A stretch of 64,000 nucleotides of DNA from Fuscovulum sp. Its GTDB lineage: Bacteria; Pseudomonadota; Alphaproteobacteria; Rhodobacterales; Rhodobacteraceae. The translations under genes and the position numbers were made by a program. Below are positions 7,828 to 19,126 of the stretch, one piece after another. Positions within the stretch are counted from its first letter, which is position 1. Every line of letters starts with the position of its first letter. Location of the stretch: contig CP136571.1 in NCBI GenBank assembly GCA_035192965.1, positions 2,932,501-2,996,500 of the forward strand, written 5' to 3'. The notes below the pieces were generated by a model. That model was not told where the DNA came from and made no database searches. It saw only the letters and a program-made list of their open reading frames with translations.

Positions 7828-8993
7828 GCCGTCCCCTCCCGGATCGAACCCGCCATCGGGTATTGCGCCAGATGCCGCGCCCGGATGATCAGCACCCACA
7901 GGATCACCGCGCCAATCTGATGGGTGATCGCCACATGCACATGCGCCGCCGTCAGCACCGCCGCGATGCCCAGCACCATCTGTGCCAGCATCATCGCCAT
8001 GACGCCATGATAGGCGCCCCGCGTCACCGCATGGGCCGATCTGCGCCCCCGCAGCCAGACCACCACACCAAAGGCAAACAGCAGATAGCCTGACATCCGA
8101 TGCATGAACTGCACCAGACCGGGGTTCTCAAGAAACGCATGCCAGATCGGCAGGCTGCCCCCATTGCCATCCGGCACATAAAAGGCATCCGCCGGAAAGA
8201 ACTGCCCGTTCATCAGCGGCCAGGTCGGAAAGCCCCGCCCCGCATCAATCCCCGCCACCAGCGCCCCCAGCAGGATCTGCAAGAACGCGAAATGCATCAG
8301 GCCCGTGGTCATTGAGAACAGCTTCGCCTCACGCCCCCGCCGCGCCTGCATCAACTCGGCCTCGCTGCGCCCCAGAAGGAACACATACCACGCAATCAGC
8401 CCCAATATCACAAAGGCCAACCCCAGATGCGTCGCCAGCCGATAGGATTTCACATCCAGCATGGTCCCTTCGAACCCCGAACGCACCATCCACCAGCCGA
8501 TCGCCCCCTGCAGGCCCCCCAGCGCTCCCAGCAGCAAAAGCCGCCCGGTCCACCCGGCAGGGATGTTCCGAGTCACCAGAAACCCGGCAAAACCCAGGAA
8601 CCAAACCAGCCCGATCAGGCGGCCCAGTTGCCGATGGCCCCATTCCCACCAGTAGATGACCTTGAATTCCTCAAGGCTCATCCCCTTGTTCTGCAACTGA
8701 TATTCCGGGATGGCGCGATACTTGTCGAACTCCGATTGCCAGGTTGCCGCATCCAGCGGCGGAATCGCCCCCGTCAAAGGACGCCATTCCGTGATCGAAA
8801 GCCCCGAATCCGTCAGCCGCGTCATGCCGCCCACAGCGATCATCGTGGCAACCAGCAAAAACAGCGCCACAAGCCACAGCCGGATGCCGCGCCGCGCGCC
8901 CTGCGCCTTGGCGGCGATCATGCCCCCCTGCGGCGGCGGAGCCGACTTCACCCCCTGCCCCACCTCTTCAAAGATGCTGCGCTTGCCTGCCAT
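7824..8993 (-). CDS. ctaA: Heme A synthase (COX15/CtaA type 2)
   Basis: The 389-residue, eight-helix membrane protein has the COX15 hallmarks: GGMTRLTDSGLSITEWRP, EFKVIYWWEWGHRQLGR, the haem-ligand His in HLGLAF, and FMHRMSGYLL and ITHQIGAVILW near the C-terminus. It hydroxylates the haem O methyl to formyl, giving haem A for aa3-type oxidases. The ATG at 8993 follows AAGGAGACGGCG. The N-terminal 40 residues are a soluble tail. It heads a three-gene run with the carboxypeptidase and MFS genes, a coupling with no obvious functional logic. Confidence 0.96.
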   Translation of the reverse strand: MAGKRSIFEEVGQGVKSAPPPQGGMIAAKAQGARRGIRLWLVALFLLVATMIAVGGMTRLTDSGLSITEWRPLTGAIPPLDAATWQSEFDKYRAIPEYQLQNKGMSLEEFKVIYWWEWGHRQLGRLIGLVWFLGFAGFLVTRNIPAGWTGRLLLLGALGGLQGAIGWWMVRSGFEGTMLDVKSYRLATHLGLAFVILGLIAWYVFLLGRSEAELMQARRGREAKLFSMTTGLMHFAFLQILLGALVAGIDAGRGFPTWPLMNGQFFPADAFYVPDGNGGSLPIWHAFLENPGLVQFMHRMSGYLLFAFGVVVWLRGRRSAHAVTRGAYHGVMAMMLAQMVLGIAAVLTAAHVHVAITHQIGAVILWVLIIRARHLAQYPMAGSIREGTA

Positions 8994-9111
8994 CGCCGTC
9001 TCCTTCGTTCCGGCGCGGAGGGTATGCCCAGCCCCCGTCCCCTTCAAGGGGCTGCGGCGAAGAGTGCCGCCCGCATCACGCCCGTGATGCCCATCTTCCC
9101 TGGCAAGCCAG

Positions 9112-9138
9112 CTTCATCTTGGCCCAAATACCCTGGGG
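9112..9138 (-). repeat. Dispersed intergenic repeat, copy 3
   Basis: CTTCATCTTGGCCCAAATACC followed by CTGGGG. On the minus strand it comes after the TrmJ-like gene stop and a hairpin (CCGGGGG/CCCCCGG type, about 9138-9156), before the ctaA start. Confidence 0.65.
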
Positions 9139-9179
9139 TCCGGGGGGAACCCCCGGTCCGACGCTTACCAAGGCAAGCC

Positions 9180-9953
9180 TCACTCCCCCTGCTGGCGCAG
9201 CTTATAGGCGATTTGCCGCAGCATCCCGTGGAAGGTCTGCACCTCGGCCCGCGTCAACCCCAGCCGCGCGAACATGTTGCGCAGGTTCAGCTTCATATGC
9301 GGGGCTTTGTCCGGCGGATAGAAGAACCCGGCCAGTTCCAGCCGCTCCTCGAAATGGTCCGACAGCCGCTCCACTTCCAGCCGGCTCGCAAACTCCGTCC
9401 GCGCCAGCCCCATAATCTCAGGTTCCACCACTTCGGTCTGGCGCCGCCATTCATAGCCCAGCAGCAGCGCACATTGCGCCAGGTTCAGCGACGGAAACTC
9501 CGGGTTCACCGGCACCGTGACGATGGCATTGGCCAGCGCCACATCCTCATTCTCCAGCCCCGCCCGCTCTGGCCCCAGCAGGATGCCCACCCGCTTGCCG
9601 CTCGCCACCATCGCCCGCGTCATCTCCATCGCGCGTTCGGGCGTGACCACAGGCTTCACCAATTCGCGTGGCCGCGCTGTCGTGGCAAAGACGAAATCGC
9701 AATCCGCAATCGCCCCCGGCACATCGGCAAACACCCCCGCCATATCCAGCACCCGCCCTGCCCCCGATGCCATCGCCACTGCCTTCGGGTTGGGCCAGCC
9801 ATCGCGCGGATCCACGATCCGCATCCGCTCCAGCCCGAAATTCAGCATCGCCCGCGCGGCGGCACCGATATTCTCACCCATCTGCGGGCGCACAAGAATG
9901 AAACAGGGCGGGATCATCTCGGTCACGGGCTCTGGCCTCTCCGGCTGGGACAT
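9180..9953 (-). CDS. trmJ: TrmJ-like tRNA (cytidine/uridine-2'-O)-methyltransferase
   Basis: The 257-residue SPOUT methyltransferase shows PPCFILVRPQMGENIGAAAR, the SAM-knot segments GILLGPERAGLENEDVALAN and PSLNLAQCALLLGYEWRR, and a C-terminal helical tail. These match the TrmJ/TrmH family that methylates the 2'-OH at tRNA position 32. The start at 9953 is the first ATG that gives a normal family N-terminus; the extension to 10004 is compositionally unlike a protein start. It diverges from the ThiE-like gene. Confidence 0.88.
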   Translation of the reverse strand: MSQPERPEPVTEMIPPCFILVRPQMGENIGAAARAMLNFGLERMRIVDPRDGWPNPKAVAMASGAGRVLDMAGVFADVPGAIADCDFVFATTARPRELVKPVVTPERAMEMTRAMVASGKRVGILLGPERAGLENEDVALANAIVTVPVNPEFPSLNLAQCALLLGYEWRRQTEVVEPEIMGLARTEFASRLEVERLSDHFEERLELAGFFYPPDKAPHMKLNLRNMFARLGLTRAEVQTFHGMLRQIAYKLRQQGE

Positions 9954-10058
9954 ATCCGCGCCAGATACGCGCGCCCCCGCCCCACGGCAAGGCTGCTGCG
10001 CCATGGCCTTCGCCGGAAAACTGCGCTAATCAGCCCCAAACACCCCGGAGCGCCCCGC

Positions 10059-10676
10059 ATGGCCGACCAAGACCGCCCGCAGATCTACCTCATCACCCCG
10101 CCCGAGCTGGACCTTGACGCCTGGCCCGATCAGCTGGCCGCCGTGCTCGACGGGGCGGAAATCGCCTGCCTGCGCATCGCGCTGGCCACAAGCGACGAAG
10201 ACCGCATCCTGCGTGCGGGCGATGCCATCCGGCAGGTCGCCCATGCCCGCGACGTCGCCGTGGTGATCGAACGCCACATCCTGCTGGCCGAACGGCTGGG
10301 CCTTGATGGCGTCCACCTCACCGATGGCGCGCGCTCCGTCCGCAAGGTGCGCAAGGACATGCCAGATGCCATAATCGGCGCCCATTGCGGCACCACCCGC
10401 CATGAAGGCCTGACAGCCGGTGAAAACGGCGCCGATTACGTCTGCTTCGGCCCCATCGGCGCAACGCCCCTGGGTGATGGCAGCCGCGCCGAGTTCGACC
10501 TGTTCGAATGGTGGTCGGAAATCATCGAAGTGCCGGTCGTGGCCGAAGGCGCGCTCACCGCCGAACTGGTGGAAAAATTCGGCCCCGTCACCGATTTCTT
10601 CGCCATCGGCGAAGAGATCTGGTCGCAGGAAAACCCCAGCGCCGCGCTCAAGGCCCTGCTCGCCCCCTTGGGCTAA
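10059..10676 (+). CDS. Thiamine-phosphate synthase family protein (ThiE/TenI-like)
   Basis: The 205-residue TIM-barrel protein has IYLITPPELDL at the start, then DGVHLTDGARSVRKVRK, IGAHCGTTRHEGLTAGENGADYVCFGPIG and VVAEGALTAELVEKFG, all positions shared by ThiE. The family condenses HMP-PP with HET-P, but several catalytic ThiE positions (TKQR-type diphosphate loop) are not clear here, so it may be one of the TenI-like regulators or a paralogue with another role. GGAG lies nine bases before the ATG. The stop overlaps the stop of olsA on the other strand by four bases. Confidence 0.8.
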   Translation: MADQDRPQIYLITPPELDLDAWPDQLAAVLDGAEIACLRIALATSDEDRILRAGDAIRQVAHARDVAVVIERHILLAERLGLDGVHLTDGARSVRKVRKDMPDAIIGAHCGTTRHEGLTAGENGADYVCFGPIGATPLGDGSRAEFDLFEWWSEIIEVPVVAEGALTAELVEKFGPVTDFFAIGEEIWSQENPSAALKALLAPLG

Positions 10677-11503
10677 AGGCCCGCCATCCCCGCCCGCACC
10701 GCCGCCTCGCAATGCGCCGCCAGCGCCTTGCGGTCGGGAAAGGCATCCACCGGGACGGGGTCGTGAAAGATCACCTCCACCCGCCCCTGCCGCGCCTGCG
10801 CCAGCACCATCAACAGATGGCCCGAAAACTCCATATCCCCCCACCAGCCATAGAACCGCGCATCCACCCCCTCCGGCGCGCGATAGGCCAGTGTCACGGG
10901 CTGCACCCACATCACCTGCTCCATCCCATGGGTGTAGAAGGCCGCGAACAGCGTGGATTTGAACGGCAGCACCCGGATCGCATCGGTGCTGGTGCCTTCG
11001 GGAAAGAACATCAGATGATGGCCTGCGCGCAGCCGGTCCTCGAACATCTGCTGCTGACGCTTGGCCTCTGCCCCCTTGCGCGCAATGAACACCGTCCCTG
11101 TCGCCCGCGCCAGCCAGCCGATGGCGGCCCAATGCTCCACCTCGGACTTGGCCACGAAATAGCCCCGCTGCGCCGCGTTCAGCGCGAATATATCCAACCA
11201 GGACGCATGGTTCGCCACCACTGCCCCCCGCTGCCGCATCACCTGCCCCTGCACGATCAGTGGCATCCGCAGGATGACGAATGCCATCCGGCACACGAAT
11301 TGCGTGATCCACGGCGTCCAGGGCCGCTGCATCCCGAACAAGGGGCGTTCCACCAACCGCAGCAGCAGCAGCAGCACAAGGCAGCCATAGGTCACCGCGC
11401 CCAGCGCCAACCCGCGCAAGACCACCCGCAGCCAGCCCGCCAGCGTGATTGGCGGCACCACCATCTGCGACTGCTTCCAGTCCTCTGCGTCCGCGCCGCT
11501 CAC
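10673..11503 (-). CDS. olsA: Lyso-ornithine lipid O-acyltransferase OlsA (PlsC family)
   Basis: The 276-residue PlsC-type acyltransferase has an N-terminal membrane helix (GAVTYGCLVLLLLLRLVE), the HX4D motif NHASWLD and the FPEGTSTD motif. It O-acylates lyso-ornithine lipid, completing ornithine lipid. The start is taken as GTG 11503, which overlaps the upstream olsB stop (GTGA); the next ATG (MVVPP) would remove 14 residues and break the coupling. PlsC homologues also make phosphatidic acid, but pairing with olsB supports the ornithine-lipid role. Confidence 0.88.
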   Translation of the reverse strand: MSGADAEDWKQSQMVVPPITLAGWLRVVLRGLALGAVTYGCLVLLLLLRLVERPLFGMQRPWTPWITQFVCRMAFVILRMPLIVQGQVMRQRGAVVANHASWLDIFALNAAQRGYFVAKSEVEHWAAIGWLARATGTVFIARKGAEAKRQQQMFEDRLRAGHHLMFFPEGTSTDAIRVLPFKSTLFAAFYTHGMEQVMWVQPVTLAYRAPEGVDARFYGWWGDMEFSGHLLMVLAQARQGRVEVIFHDPVPVDAFPDRKALAAHCEAAVRAGMAGL

Positions 11504-12276
11504 CCACGCCCCCGCGTGTAATAGCCGCGATGCCGCTCGGACATTCGCGCCGTATCCATCACCAGACAGACATCCGTGGTGTTGAAGGCCCGGTCGATCC
11601 ACGCCCCCTCGCCCACGAACCCGCCCAGCCGCAGATAGGCCTTGATCAGCGCCGGTGTCGCCCCCATCGCGGACTTGCGGTCCAGCGCATCCGGCGGCAG
11701 CAGGTCCATCCGCTGAAACCCCGGCTCCCGCGCCCGCACGCGCAGGGCGGGCGGGGCCAAATGGTGATGATGCAGATAGGCCAGCGACGGCGTCAGCCGC
11801 GCGATATCGGTGCCATGAAAACTCGCCACCCCGAACAGGATCTCGATCCCCCGCTCCAGCACATAATCCGCCAAGGCGTTCCACAGATGAAACATCGCCG
11901 TCCCGCCCCGATGGTCAGGATGCACACAGGACCGCCCCAGTTCCAGAAGTTTCCGCCCGCTCGTCCGCAGCGCGGTCAGGTCATATTCGGCCTCGGAATA
12001 GAACCGCCCCTCGGGCCCCAGCCTGTCGGATGGCAACAGCCTGTACACGCCCACCACATCCTCAAGCTGCGCCGGATCGCGCCGCGTGTCGATCAGCAGC
12101 AGATGGTCAAAGATATCGTCAAACCCGTCCCGCTCCAGCCGCGCTGCGTGATCGACAAGCGGTCCATCCGCGCCAAGCTCTTCGACAAAGACCTGATACC
12201 GCAGCCGCTGCGCCGCCCGCAGGTCGCGCGTATCCTGCGCCAGACGCAGGGTAAAGACGGTTTCATCGGCGATCAT
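11500..12276 (-). CDS. olsB: Ornithine N-acyltransferase OlsB (GNAT-like)
   Basis: The 258-residue protein belongs to the OlsB / acyl-homoserine-lactone-synthase-like GNAT group: RLRYQVFVEELGADG near residue 25, DHLLLID, VVGVYRLLPSD, LELGRSCVHPDHRGGTAMFHLW and a long C-terminal region. It transfers a 3-hydroxyacyl chain from ACP to ornithine. The start at 12276 gives the usual N-terminus. A longer frame reaches 12456 but begins in low-quality coding sequence. It is followed by olsA with a GTGA overlap, so both acylation steps are coupled. Confidence 0.88.
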   Translation of the reverse strand: MIADETVFTLRLAQDTRDLRAAQRLRYQVFVEELGADGPLVDHAARLERDGFDDIFDHLLLIDTRRDPAQLEDVVGVYRLLPSDRLGPEGRFYSEAEYDLTALRTSGRKLLELGRSCVHPDHRGGTAMFHLWNALADYVLERGIEILFGVASFHGTDIARLTPSLAYLHHHHLAPPALRVRAREPGFQRMDLLPPDALDRKSAMGATPALIKAYLRLGGFVGEGAWIDRAFNTTDVCLVMDTARMSERHRGYYTRGRG

Positions 12277-12409
12277 GCGGTCGCTTTGCCCCTGTTGCGG
12301 CCTGTGCGGCCCCGCGTTGACATACGGCGCACCCCGGCTCGATGCAACATCAGCCCCCGTTTGACCACGCAGCATCAACCGGGGGTTGCAATCCGCTGCG
12401 CCTGCCCCA

Positions 12410-12589
12410 TCATCCCTTGGTATCAAAGACCAGCCGCAACTCCACCTGCCTGCCATCGATCACCACCTTGCCGCGATGTTCGAAATTCACCGTGACCCGC
12501 CCGCCGACATTCGATTGCACCTGCCCCAATCCCCAATCCGGCTCTTGCGGGTGACGCACCAACATTCCAGGCTCCAGCAGTGAATTCAT
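12410..12589 (-). CDS. DUF3553 domain small protein
   Basis: The 59-residue protein matches the DUF3553 pattern: GMLVRHPQEPDWGLGQVQS, then RVTVNFEHRGKVVI. This is a small SH3-like/Tudor-like beta barrel, similar to the C-terminal module of some UvrD-type helicases. The function is unknown. The ATG at 12589 follows AAGGATACGGGG. It diverges from chpT with only 33 bases between the starts, so the two promoters must overlap. Confidence 0.8.
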   Translation of the reverse strand: MNSLLEPGMLVRHPQEPDWGLGQVQSNVGGRVTVNFEHRGKVVIDGRQVELRLVFDTKG

Positions 12590-12622
12590 CCCCGTATCCT
12601 TTCCCAGTAACCGGAGCGTTCC

Positions 12623-13219
12623 ATGCCCGCCCAACCCGATCTGTCCGCCCTGCTCGGCTCGCGCCTCTGCCATGATCTTATCGGCCCGATCGGGGCCATC
12701 GGCAACGGGGTGGAACTGCTTCTGCTCGCCGGCGGGGGCCGCGGAGATGAGGTGGCGCTGATCTCCGAAAGCGTCACCGCCCTGAACGCACGCATCCGCT
12801 TTTACCGCGTGGCCTTTGGCATCGCCCGCCCTGACCAATCCATCGCGCGGAATGAGGTCACCGCCATCCTCGCCGATCTCTTCCCCTCGGGCCGCATCAC
12901 CGTCACCTGGAGCAGCCCGTCAGACCTGCCACGGGCCGAGGTGAAGGCGATCTTCCTCCTCCTCCTCTGCGCCGAACAGGCCCTGCGCAGCGGGGGCCGC
13001 ATCGCCGTCTTGCGCGACGGGGCGGGATGGTCCCTCACCCTCACCTCGCCTCGGCTGCGCCATGACGCTGCTTTGTGGTCGCTGACCCGGTCCCCGACCC
13101 TGCCGCCCGATTTGGAACCGGCACAGGTGCAGTTCCCCCTCGCCGGTCAGGCCCTTGCCCAACTGGGCCGCAAACCCGATTTCGAGCCGGGGCCGGAAAC
13201 CCTGCGCATCAGCTTCTGA
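12623..13219 (+). CDS. chpT: Histidine phosphotransferase ChpT
   Basis: The 198-residue protein has the diagnostic [21 protein letters not shown], where His (about residue 17) is the phosphoacceptor, followed by a degenerate ATPase-like domain ([32 protein letters not shown]). In the alphaproteobacterial cell-cycle phosphorelay ChpT passes phosphate from CckA to CtrA and CpdR. In Rhodobacterales it controls motility and gene transfer agent production. GGAG lies seven bases before the ATG. The 3' end overlaps the 3' end of proA by 11 bases (convergent). Confidence 0.92.
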   Translation: MPAQPDLSALLGSRLCHDLIGPIGAIGNGVELLLLAGGGRGDEVALISESVTALNARIRFYRVAFGIARPDQSIARNEVTAILADLFPSGRITVTWSSPSDLPRAEVKAIFLLLLCAEQALRSGGRIAVLRDGAGWSLTLTSPRLRHDAALWSLTRSPTLPPDLEPAQVQFPLAGQALAQLGRKPDFEPGPETLRISF

Positions 13220-14480
13220 TCGTCCCGTCCCCGGTCACCAGATATTTGAAGCTCGTCAACTGTTCGGCCCCCACCGGCCCGCGTGCGTGCAGCTTGCCCG
13301 TGGCAATCCCGATCTCGGCCCCCATGCCAAACTCGCCGCCATCTGCGAACTGGGTCGATGCATTGTGCAGCAGGATCGCGCTGTCCAGCCGTTCAAAGAA
13401 CCGCGCGGCGGTGGCATCATTCTCGGTCAGGATGCAATCGGTATGCTGGCTGCCATAGCGGCGGATATGGTCAATCGCCCCGTCCACCCCATCCACGATC
13501 TTCGCCGCGATGATCATGTCCAGAAACTCGCGGCCGAAATCCTGCGGCGTTGCCGCCACGGTCCCCGGCACTGTCAGCAGATCACCCTCGGCCCGCACTT
13601 CCACCCCGCGCGCCAGCAGATCGCTGATCAGCACGCCGCCATGCGCCTCCCAGAACCGCCGGTCGATGAGCAGGCATTCCGCCGCGCCGCAAATCCCCGT
13701 CCGCCGCGTCTTGGAATTGATCACCACGCGCCGCGCCATCTCCAGATCGGCCTCGCCATCGGCATAGACGTGGCAGATTCCCTCCAGATGGGCAAAGACC
13801 GGCACCCGTGCCTCGCGCTGCACAAGGCCAACCAGCCCCTTGCCCCCGCGCGGCACGATCACATCAATCCAGTCCACTGCCCGCAGCATGGCTTCCACCA
13901 TCCCCCGGTCCCGCGTCGGCACCAACTGGATTGCCGCCTCCGGCAACCCCGCCACACGCAACCCCTCCACCAAGCACGCATGAATGGTGGTCGAGGAATG
14001 GAAGCTCTCCGATCCCCCCCGCAAGATCACCGCATTTCCGGCCTTCAGGCACAGCGCCCCGGCATCCGCCGTCACATTCGGGCGGCTCTCATAGATCACC
14101 CCCACCACACCCAAAGGCGTGCGCACCCGCCGGATATGCAGTCCCGTCGGCCGGTCCCATTCCGCGATCACTTCGCCCACCGGGTCTTTCTGGCCCGCCA
14201 CCGCGCGCAGCCCCTCGACGATCCCGCGGATCCGCCCCTCATCCAGCTTCAGACGGTCCAGCATGGCGGGCGAAAGCCCCTTGGCCACTCCAAACTCCAT
14301 ATCCTGCGCATTGGCCGTGATGATTTCATCCCGACGCGCCCAGACCGCATCCGCCGCCGCCATCAGTGCCGCATGCTTTCGCTCGGCGCTTGCATAGGCC
14401 AGCTCCGCCGCCGCGTCCCGCGCCGCCGCACCGATCCGGCGCATCATGCCGGTTGTGTCGTCCTGTGCCCCGTCCGCCAT
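13209..14480 (-). CDS. proA: Gamma-glutamyl phosphate reductase
   Basis: The 423-residue aldehyde-dehydrogenase-fold protein carries [44 protein letters not shown], the catalytic Cys region [16 protein letters not shown], and [22 protein letters not shown]. It reduces glutamyl-5-phosphate to the semialdehyde in proline synthesis. The first ATG (14480, GGAAGG upstream) is used; a TTG nine codons earlier is possible. It is downstream of proB and the ABM-like gene on one strand, in a normal obgE-proB-proA order. Confidence 0.96.
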   Translation of the reverse strand: MADGAQDDTTGMMRRIGAAARDAAAELAYASAERKHAALMAAADAVWARRDEIITANAQDMEFGVAKGLSPAMLDRLKLDEGRIRGIVEGLRAVAGQKDPVGEVIAEWDRPTGLHIRRVRTPLGVVGVIYESRPNVTADAGALCLKAGNAVILRGGSESFHSSTTIHACLVEGLRVAGLPEAAIQLVPTRDRGMVEAMLRAVDWIDVIVPRGGKGLVGLVQREARVPVFAHLEGICHVYADGEADLEMARRVVINSKTRRTGICGAAECLLIDRRFWEAHGGVLISDLLARGVEVRAEGDLLTVPGTVAATPQDFGREFLDMIIAAKIVDGVDGAIDHIRRYGSQHTDCILTENDATAARFFERLDSAILLHNASTQFADGGEFGMGAEIGIATGKLHARGPVGAEQLTSFKYLVTGDGTIRS

Positions 14481-14521
14481 CTGCCCAACCTTCCGTTCTT
14501 CCACCAACCAGACCCCAACCC

Positions 14522-15046
14522 TTACAGGGCGGGTGCCTCGGCCCTGTCCGTCAAACTATAATCGCGCGACACCGCAAAGATGCGCACCTCTTCGGCCCCG
14601 TCCGCCTGCGCCTGTGCCGCGATTTCCCGCGCCACATCGCCCTGCGCAGCCTCGGCCAGCGTCAGAAACCGCCCAGCCCGTGTCACGCTTTCATGCACAC
14701 GTCCCGGCCCTGCCGCCGCCGCGCCATAGGCCGCCACCACGAACCGCCCCGCGCCATCCGGCTGCACTTCTGGCCCCACGCGAATGCGATACTGCTCAAA
14801 ATGCACCGCACGCCCCGCCGCCTGACTGTCGCGATGCGTCCCGTCACAGCGCCAGGCCCGGATCGCCGCTTCATCCGCCCAATGCTGATGCGACAGGATC
14901 GCGTCCGGCTGATCCAACGGCCGGAACCGTTCCAGATACAAAAGCCCCGGATGCGCCGCCAACAAAGGCCGCAAGCGATCCACATGGGCAAAGTAATGCG
15001 GCATATGCCCGGTCTTCGGCTGCATGTCGAAGAACAGCGCATGCAT
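14522..15046 (-). CDS. ABM-type (antibiotic biosynthesis monooxygenase-like) ferredoxin-fold protein
   Basis: The 174-residue protein has a dimeric alpha-beta barrel look: [41 protein letters not shown] and [18 protein letters not shown] (the F/Y-W-xx-E-A pattern of ABM domains), then a second beta-rich half. These domains act as small oxygenases, or as haem- or substrate-binding dimers. The role here is unknown. Its ATG directly abuts the proB stop codon (TAGATG), so it is translated from the proB-proA mRNA. No proline-pathway role is known for it. Confidence 0.75.
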   Translation of the reverse strand: MHALFFDMQPKTGHMPHYFAHVDRLRPLLAAHPGLLYLERFRPLDQPDAILSHQHWADEAAIRAWRCDGTHRDSQAAGRAVHFEQYRIRVGPEVQPDGAGRFVVAAYGAAAAGPGRVHESVTRAGRFLTLAEAAQGDVAREIAAQAQADGAEEVRIFAVSRDYSLTDRAEAPAL

Positions 15047-17259
<2,213 letters not shown>

Positions 17260-17283
17260 TCAAGCCTCGCGCAACGCATGCCG

Positions 17284-17306
17284 CTTCATCTTGGCCCAAA
17301 TACCCC
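17284..17306 (-). repeat. Dispersed intergenic repeat, copy 4
   Basis: CTTCATCTTGGCCCAAATACC plus CC. On the minus strand it lies between the acetyltransferase stop (17388) and the obgE start (17205), preceded by GC-rich inverted sequences. Confidence 0.65.
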
Positions 17307-17387
17307 AAAACCCCCACCGCAAAAGCGGCCGCCGGGGGTCGGGAAACCGGGGGTGCGGGGGGCCGGATCGTCCCCCGCCCTACCCGT

Positions 17388-17948
17388 TCAGTCCAGCTTG
17401 CGAATATAGGTCCAGGTTGGCACCCGCGCATTGCGCGCGACCGAGAACGTCTCGGCATCGCCCAGATACTGAAACCCCGCATTGGTCAGTACCCGCGCAG
17501 ATCCCGCATTGTCCTGAAACACCTCGGCAAAGATCGTGCGGTTCTTTTGCGGGTTGGCCTCCACCAGCGCCCGCACCGCCTCCGACGCAAAGCCCGCATT
17601 CCAGAAGGCCGGCGCCACCCAATAGCCGATTTCCGACTGCCCGCGATCATAGCGGGTTTCGTCCATCCGCTTCAGGCTGATCACGCCCAACACCTCGGCC
17701 AAACCGGTCGCCGATCCGTCCATGACCCAGACATCCTCATCCCCACCCTGCAAGGTGGCGCGGGCCACAAAGGCCTCGGCCGCGCCTGGCGGCAACGGAT
17801 GCGGGATCGACCGGGTGGATTCCGCCACGCGCTTGTCGCCCGCATACATCGCAAACAGCCCGGCATCAGACCGGCGCACGGGGCGCAAGGTGAACCGTCC
17901 GGCGGCAATGGCCCCTTCGGGCATTGCGGTGACTTTATCCAGCATCAT
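17388..17948 (-). CDS. GNAT family N-acetyltransferase (RimJ-like)
   Basis: The 186-residue protein has a full GNAT fold of the Acetyltransf_3/RimJ type: GRFTLRPVRRSDAGLFAMY at the start, the acetyl-CoA loop region SEIGYWVAPAFWNAGFASEAVRALV, and the C-terminal NAGSARVLTNAGFQYLG. Such enzymes acetylate protein N-termini, ribosomal proteins or small amines. The start at 17948 is decided by AGGAGGG six bases upstream; the earlier ATG (17972) has nothing comparable. It sits between rpmA and obgE in a ribosome-related cluster, which favours a ribosomal or tRNA-linked substrate without proving it. Confidence 0.85.
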   Translation of the reverse strand: MMLDKVTAMPEGAIAAGRFTLRPVRRSDAGLFAMYAGDKRVAESTRSIPHPLPPGAAEAFVARATLQGGDEDVWVMDGSATGLAEVLGVISLKRMDETRYDRGQSEIGYWVAPAFWNAGFASEAVRALVEANPQKNRTIFAEVFQDNAGSARVLTNAGFQYLGDAETFSVARNARVPTWTYIRKLD

Positions 17949-18111
17949 GGCTTCCCTCCTCACGAAGCGCATGTCGGGGGCTGACCTGCCCCCTTCAAGT
18001 GGTTACGGCACGAATTGCGGGGAAATAGGCCTGCAGTCCGGCATTTTTGCGACCGGCCCCAAAGACCCGGATCGCGTAGCTCCCCCCGCCACTCCGGCCA
18101 CAAGACCCGGA

Positions 18112-18147
18112 AATGACCAAGGGGACCGGCCTTTCAGCCGATCCCCC
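18112..18147 (-). terminator. Terminator after rplU-rpmA
   Basis: On the minus strand, a stem of about 10 bp (GGGGATCGGC / GCCGGTCCCC, one mismatch) with a seven-base loop is followed by TTGGTCATTT. It is preceded by a second A/T-closed hairpin (TTTACAAT/ATTGTAAA, 18149-18167). Confidence 0.55.
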
Positions 18148-18175
18148 GTTTACAATCCAATTGTAAAGGTTCGGC

Positions 18176-18445
18176 TTACTCGGCTGCCTCCGCGACCGGG
18201 AGAACCGAAATAAAGGTGCGGCCTTTCAGGCCTTTCTTGAAGGTCACCTTGCCCTCGGTCACAGCAAAGATCGTGTGATCCACGCCCATGCCCACACCGT
18301 TGCCCGGGAAATAGGTCGTTCCGCGCTGACGCACGATGATGTTGCCCGGAATGGCAGCCTGACCGCCATAGAGTTTCACGCCAAGACGACGCCCTGCGGA
18401 GTCGCGGCCGTTGCGGGAAGAACCGCCTGCCTTTTTATGTGCCAT
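18176..18445 (-). CDS. rpmA: 50S ribosomal protein L27
   Basis: The 89-residue protein has the L27 N-terminus [20 protein letters not shown], then [22 protein letters not shown] and [16 protein letters not shown]. The flexible N-terminal tail reaches the peptidyl-transferase centre. No cleavable extension of the Firmicutes type is present. It starts 12 bases after the rplU stop, forming the usual rplU-rpmA pair. Confidence 0.98.
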   Translation of the reverse strand: MAHKKAGGSSRNGRDSAGRRLGVKLYGGQAAIPGNIIVRQRGTTYFPGNGVGMGVDHTIFAVTEGKVTFKKGLKGRTFISVLPVAEAAE

Positions 18446-18457
18446 TTGGTACTCTCC

Positions 18458-18913
18458 TTATTCCGCAGCGGCTTCAGCGGCCTTCTTGGCGCGCTTCGGT
18501 TTCGCAGGTGCCTCAACCGCCGGGGCGGCCTCGGCATTGTGGGCGGCGCGGCGCGCATCGGCGGTGCCGGTGGCTGCTGCAACGCCCGATTTGTCGGCGC
18601 CCGTGGCCAGCACTTCGGTCACGCGAACCAGCGTCAGGTGCTGACGGTGGCCTTTGGTGCGCTGCGAGCTGTGCTTGCGGCGACGCTTGACGAAGTGGAT
18701 GACCTTCTCGCCTTTGATCTGGTCGATCACTTCGGCGACCACGGCCGCACCCGCAACCATGGGCACGCCCAGGGTAACGGTCTCGCCGCCGACCATCAGA
18801 ATCTCGTTGAACTGGATCTTGTCACCAGCATTGGCAGCCAGCTTTTCAACGCGCAGCACGTCACCCGCCTGCACCTTGTATTGCTTGCCACCGGTCTTCA
18901 GGACCGCAAACAT
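18458..18913 (-). CDS. rplU: 50S ribosomal protein L21 with Ala/Lys-rich tail
   Basis: The first 103 residues are canonical L21 (MFAVLKTGGKQYKVQAGDVLRVEKL, HFVKRRRKHSSQRTKGHRQHLT). About 48 extra residues follow, rich in Ala, Pro and Lys (such as PKRAKKAAEAAAE), a low-complexity basic extension seen in many alphaproteobacterial L21s that probably lies on the ribosome surface. The start is the internal Met at 18913; the long upstream frame contains no homologous sequence. First gene of the operon, about 130 bases after the proposed promoter. Confidence 0.97.
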   Translation of the reverse strand: MFAVLKTGGKQYKVQAGDVLRVEKLAANAGDKIQFNEILMVGGETVTLGVPMVAGAAVVAEVIDQIKGEKVIHFVKRRRKHSSQRTKGHRQHLTLVRVTEVLATGADKSGVAAATGTADARRAAHNAEAAPAVEAPAKPKRAKKAAEAAAE

Positions 18914-19053
18914 GGGTCGTCCTCTTCCTTGCTCCGCGTCCTGTGGCCCCCAAGCTTGGGCGTTCCGGGGTTTCCCCGCCTCGAACAGCGCGCCCTCTCG
19001 GGCGTCATGAAATATGAAACCCGCCAAGACTCACGCCTTGCCGGGATGCGCGC

Positions 19054-19081
19054 TTATCAGGGCAAGCCGTCCCCAAGTCAA
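19054..19081 (-). promoter_or_regulatory. Predicted sigma-70 promoter for rplU-rpmA
   Basis: On the minus strand TTGACT, a 16-base spacer and TGATAA (or 17 bases and GATAAG). The resulting leader would be about 135 bases long with several GC-rich hairpins, room for ribosomal-protein autoregulation, though no known leader motif was recognised. Confidence 0.55.
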
Positions 19082-19126
19082 GCGCGATCACCAGCCCCGG
19101 CCCAGCGCGCCGGATCGGACAACGGA

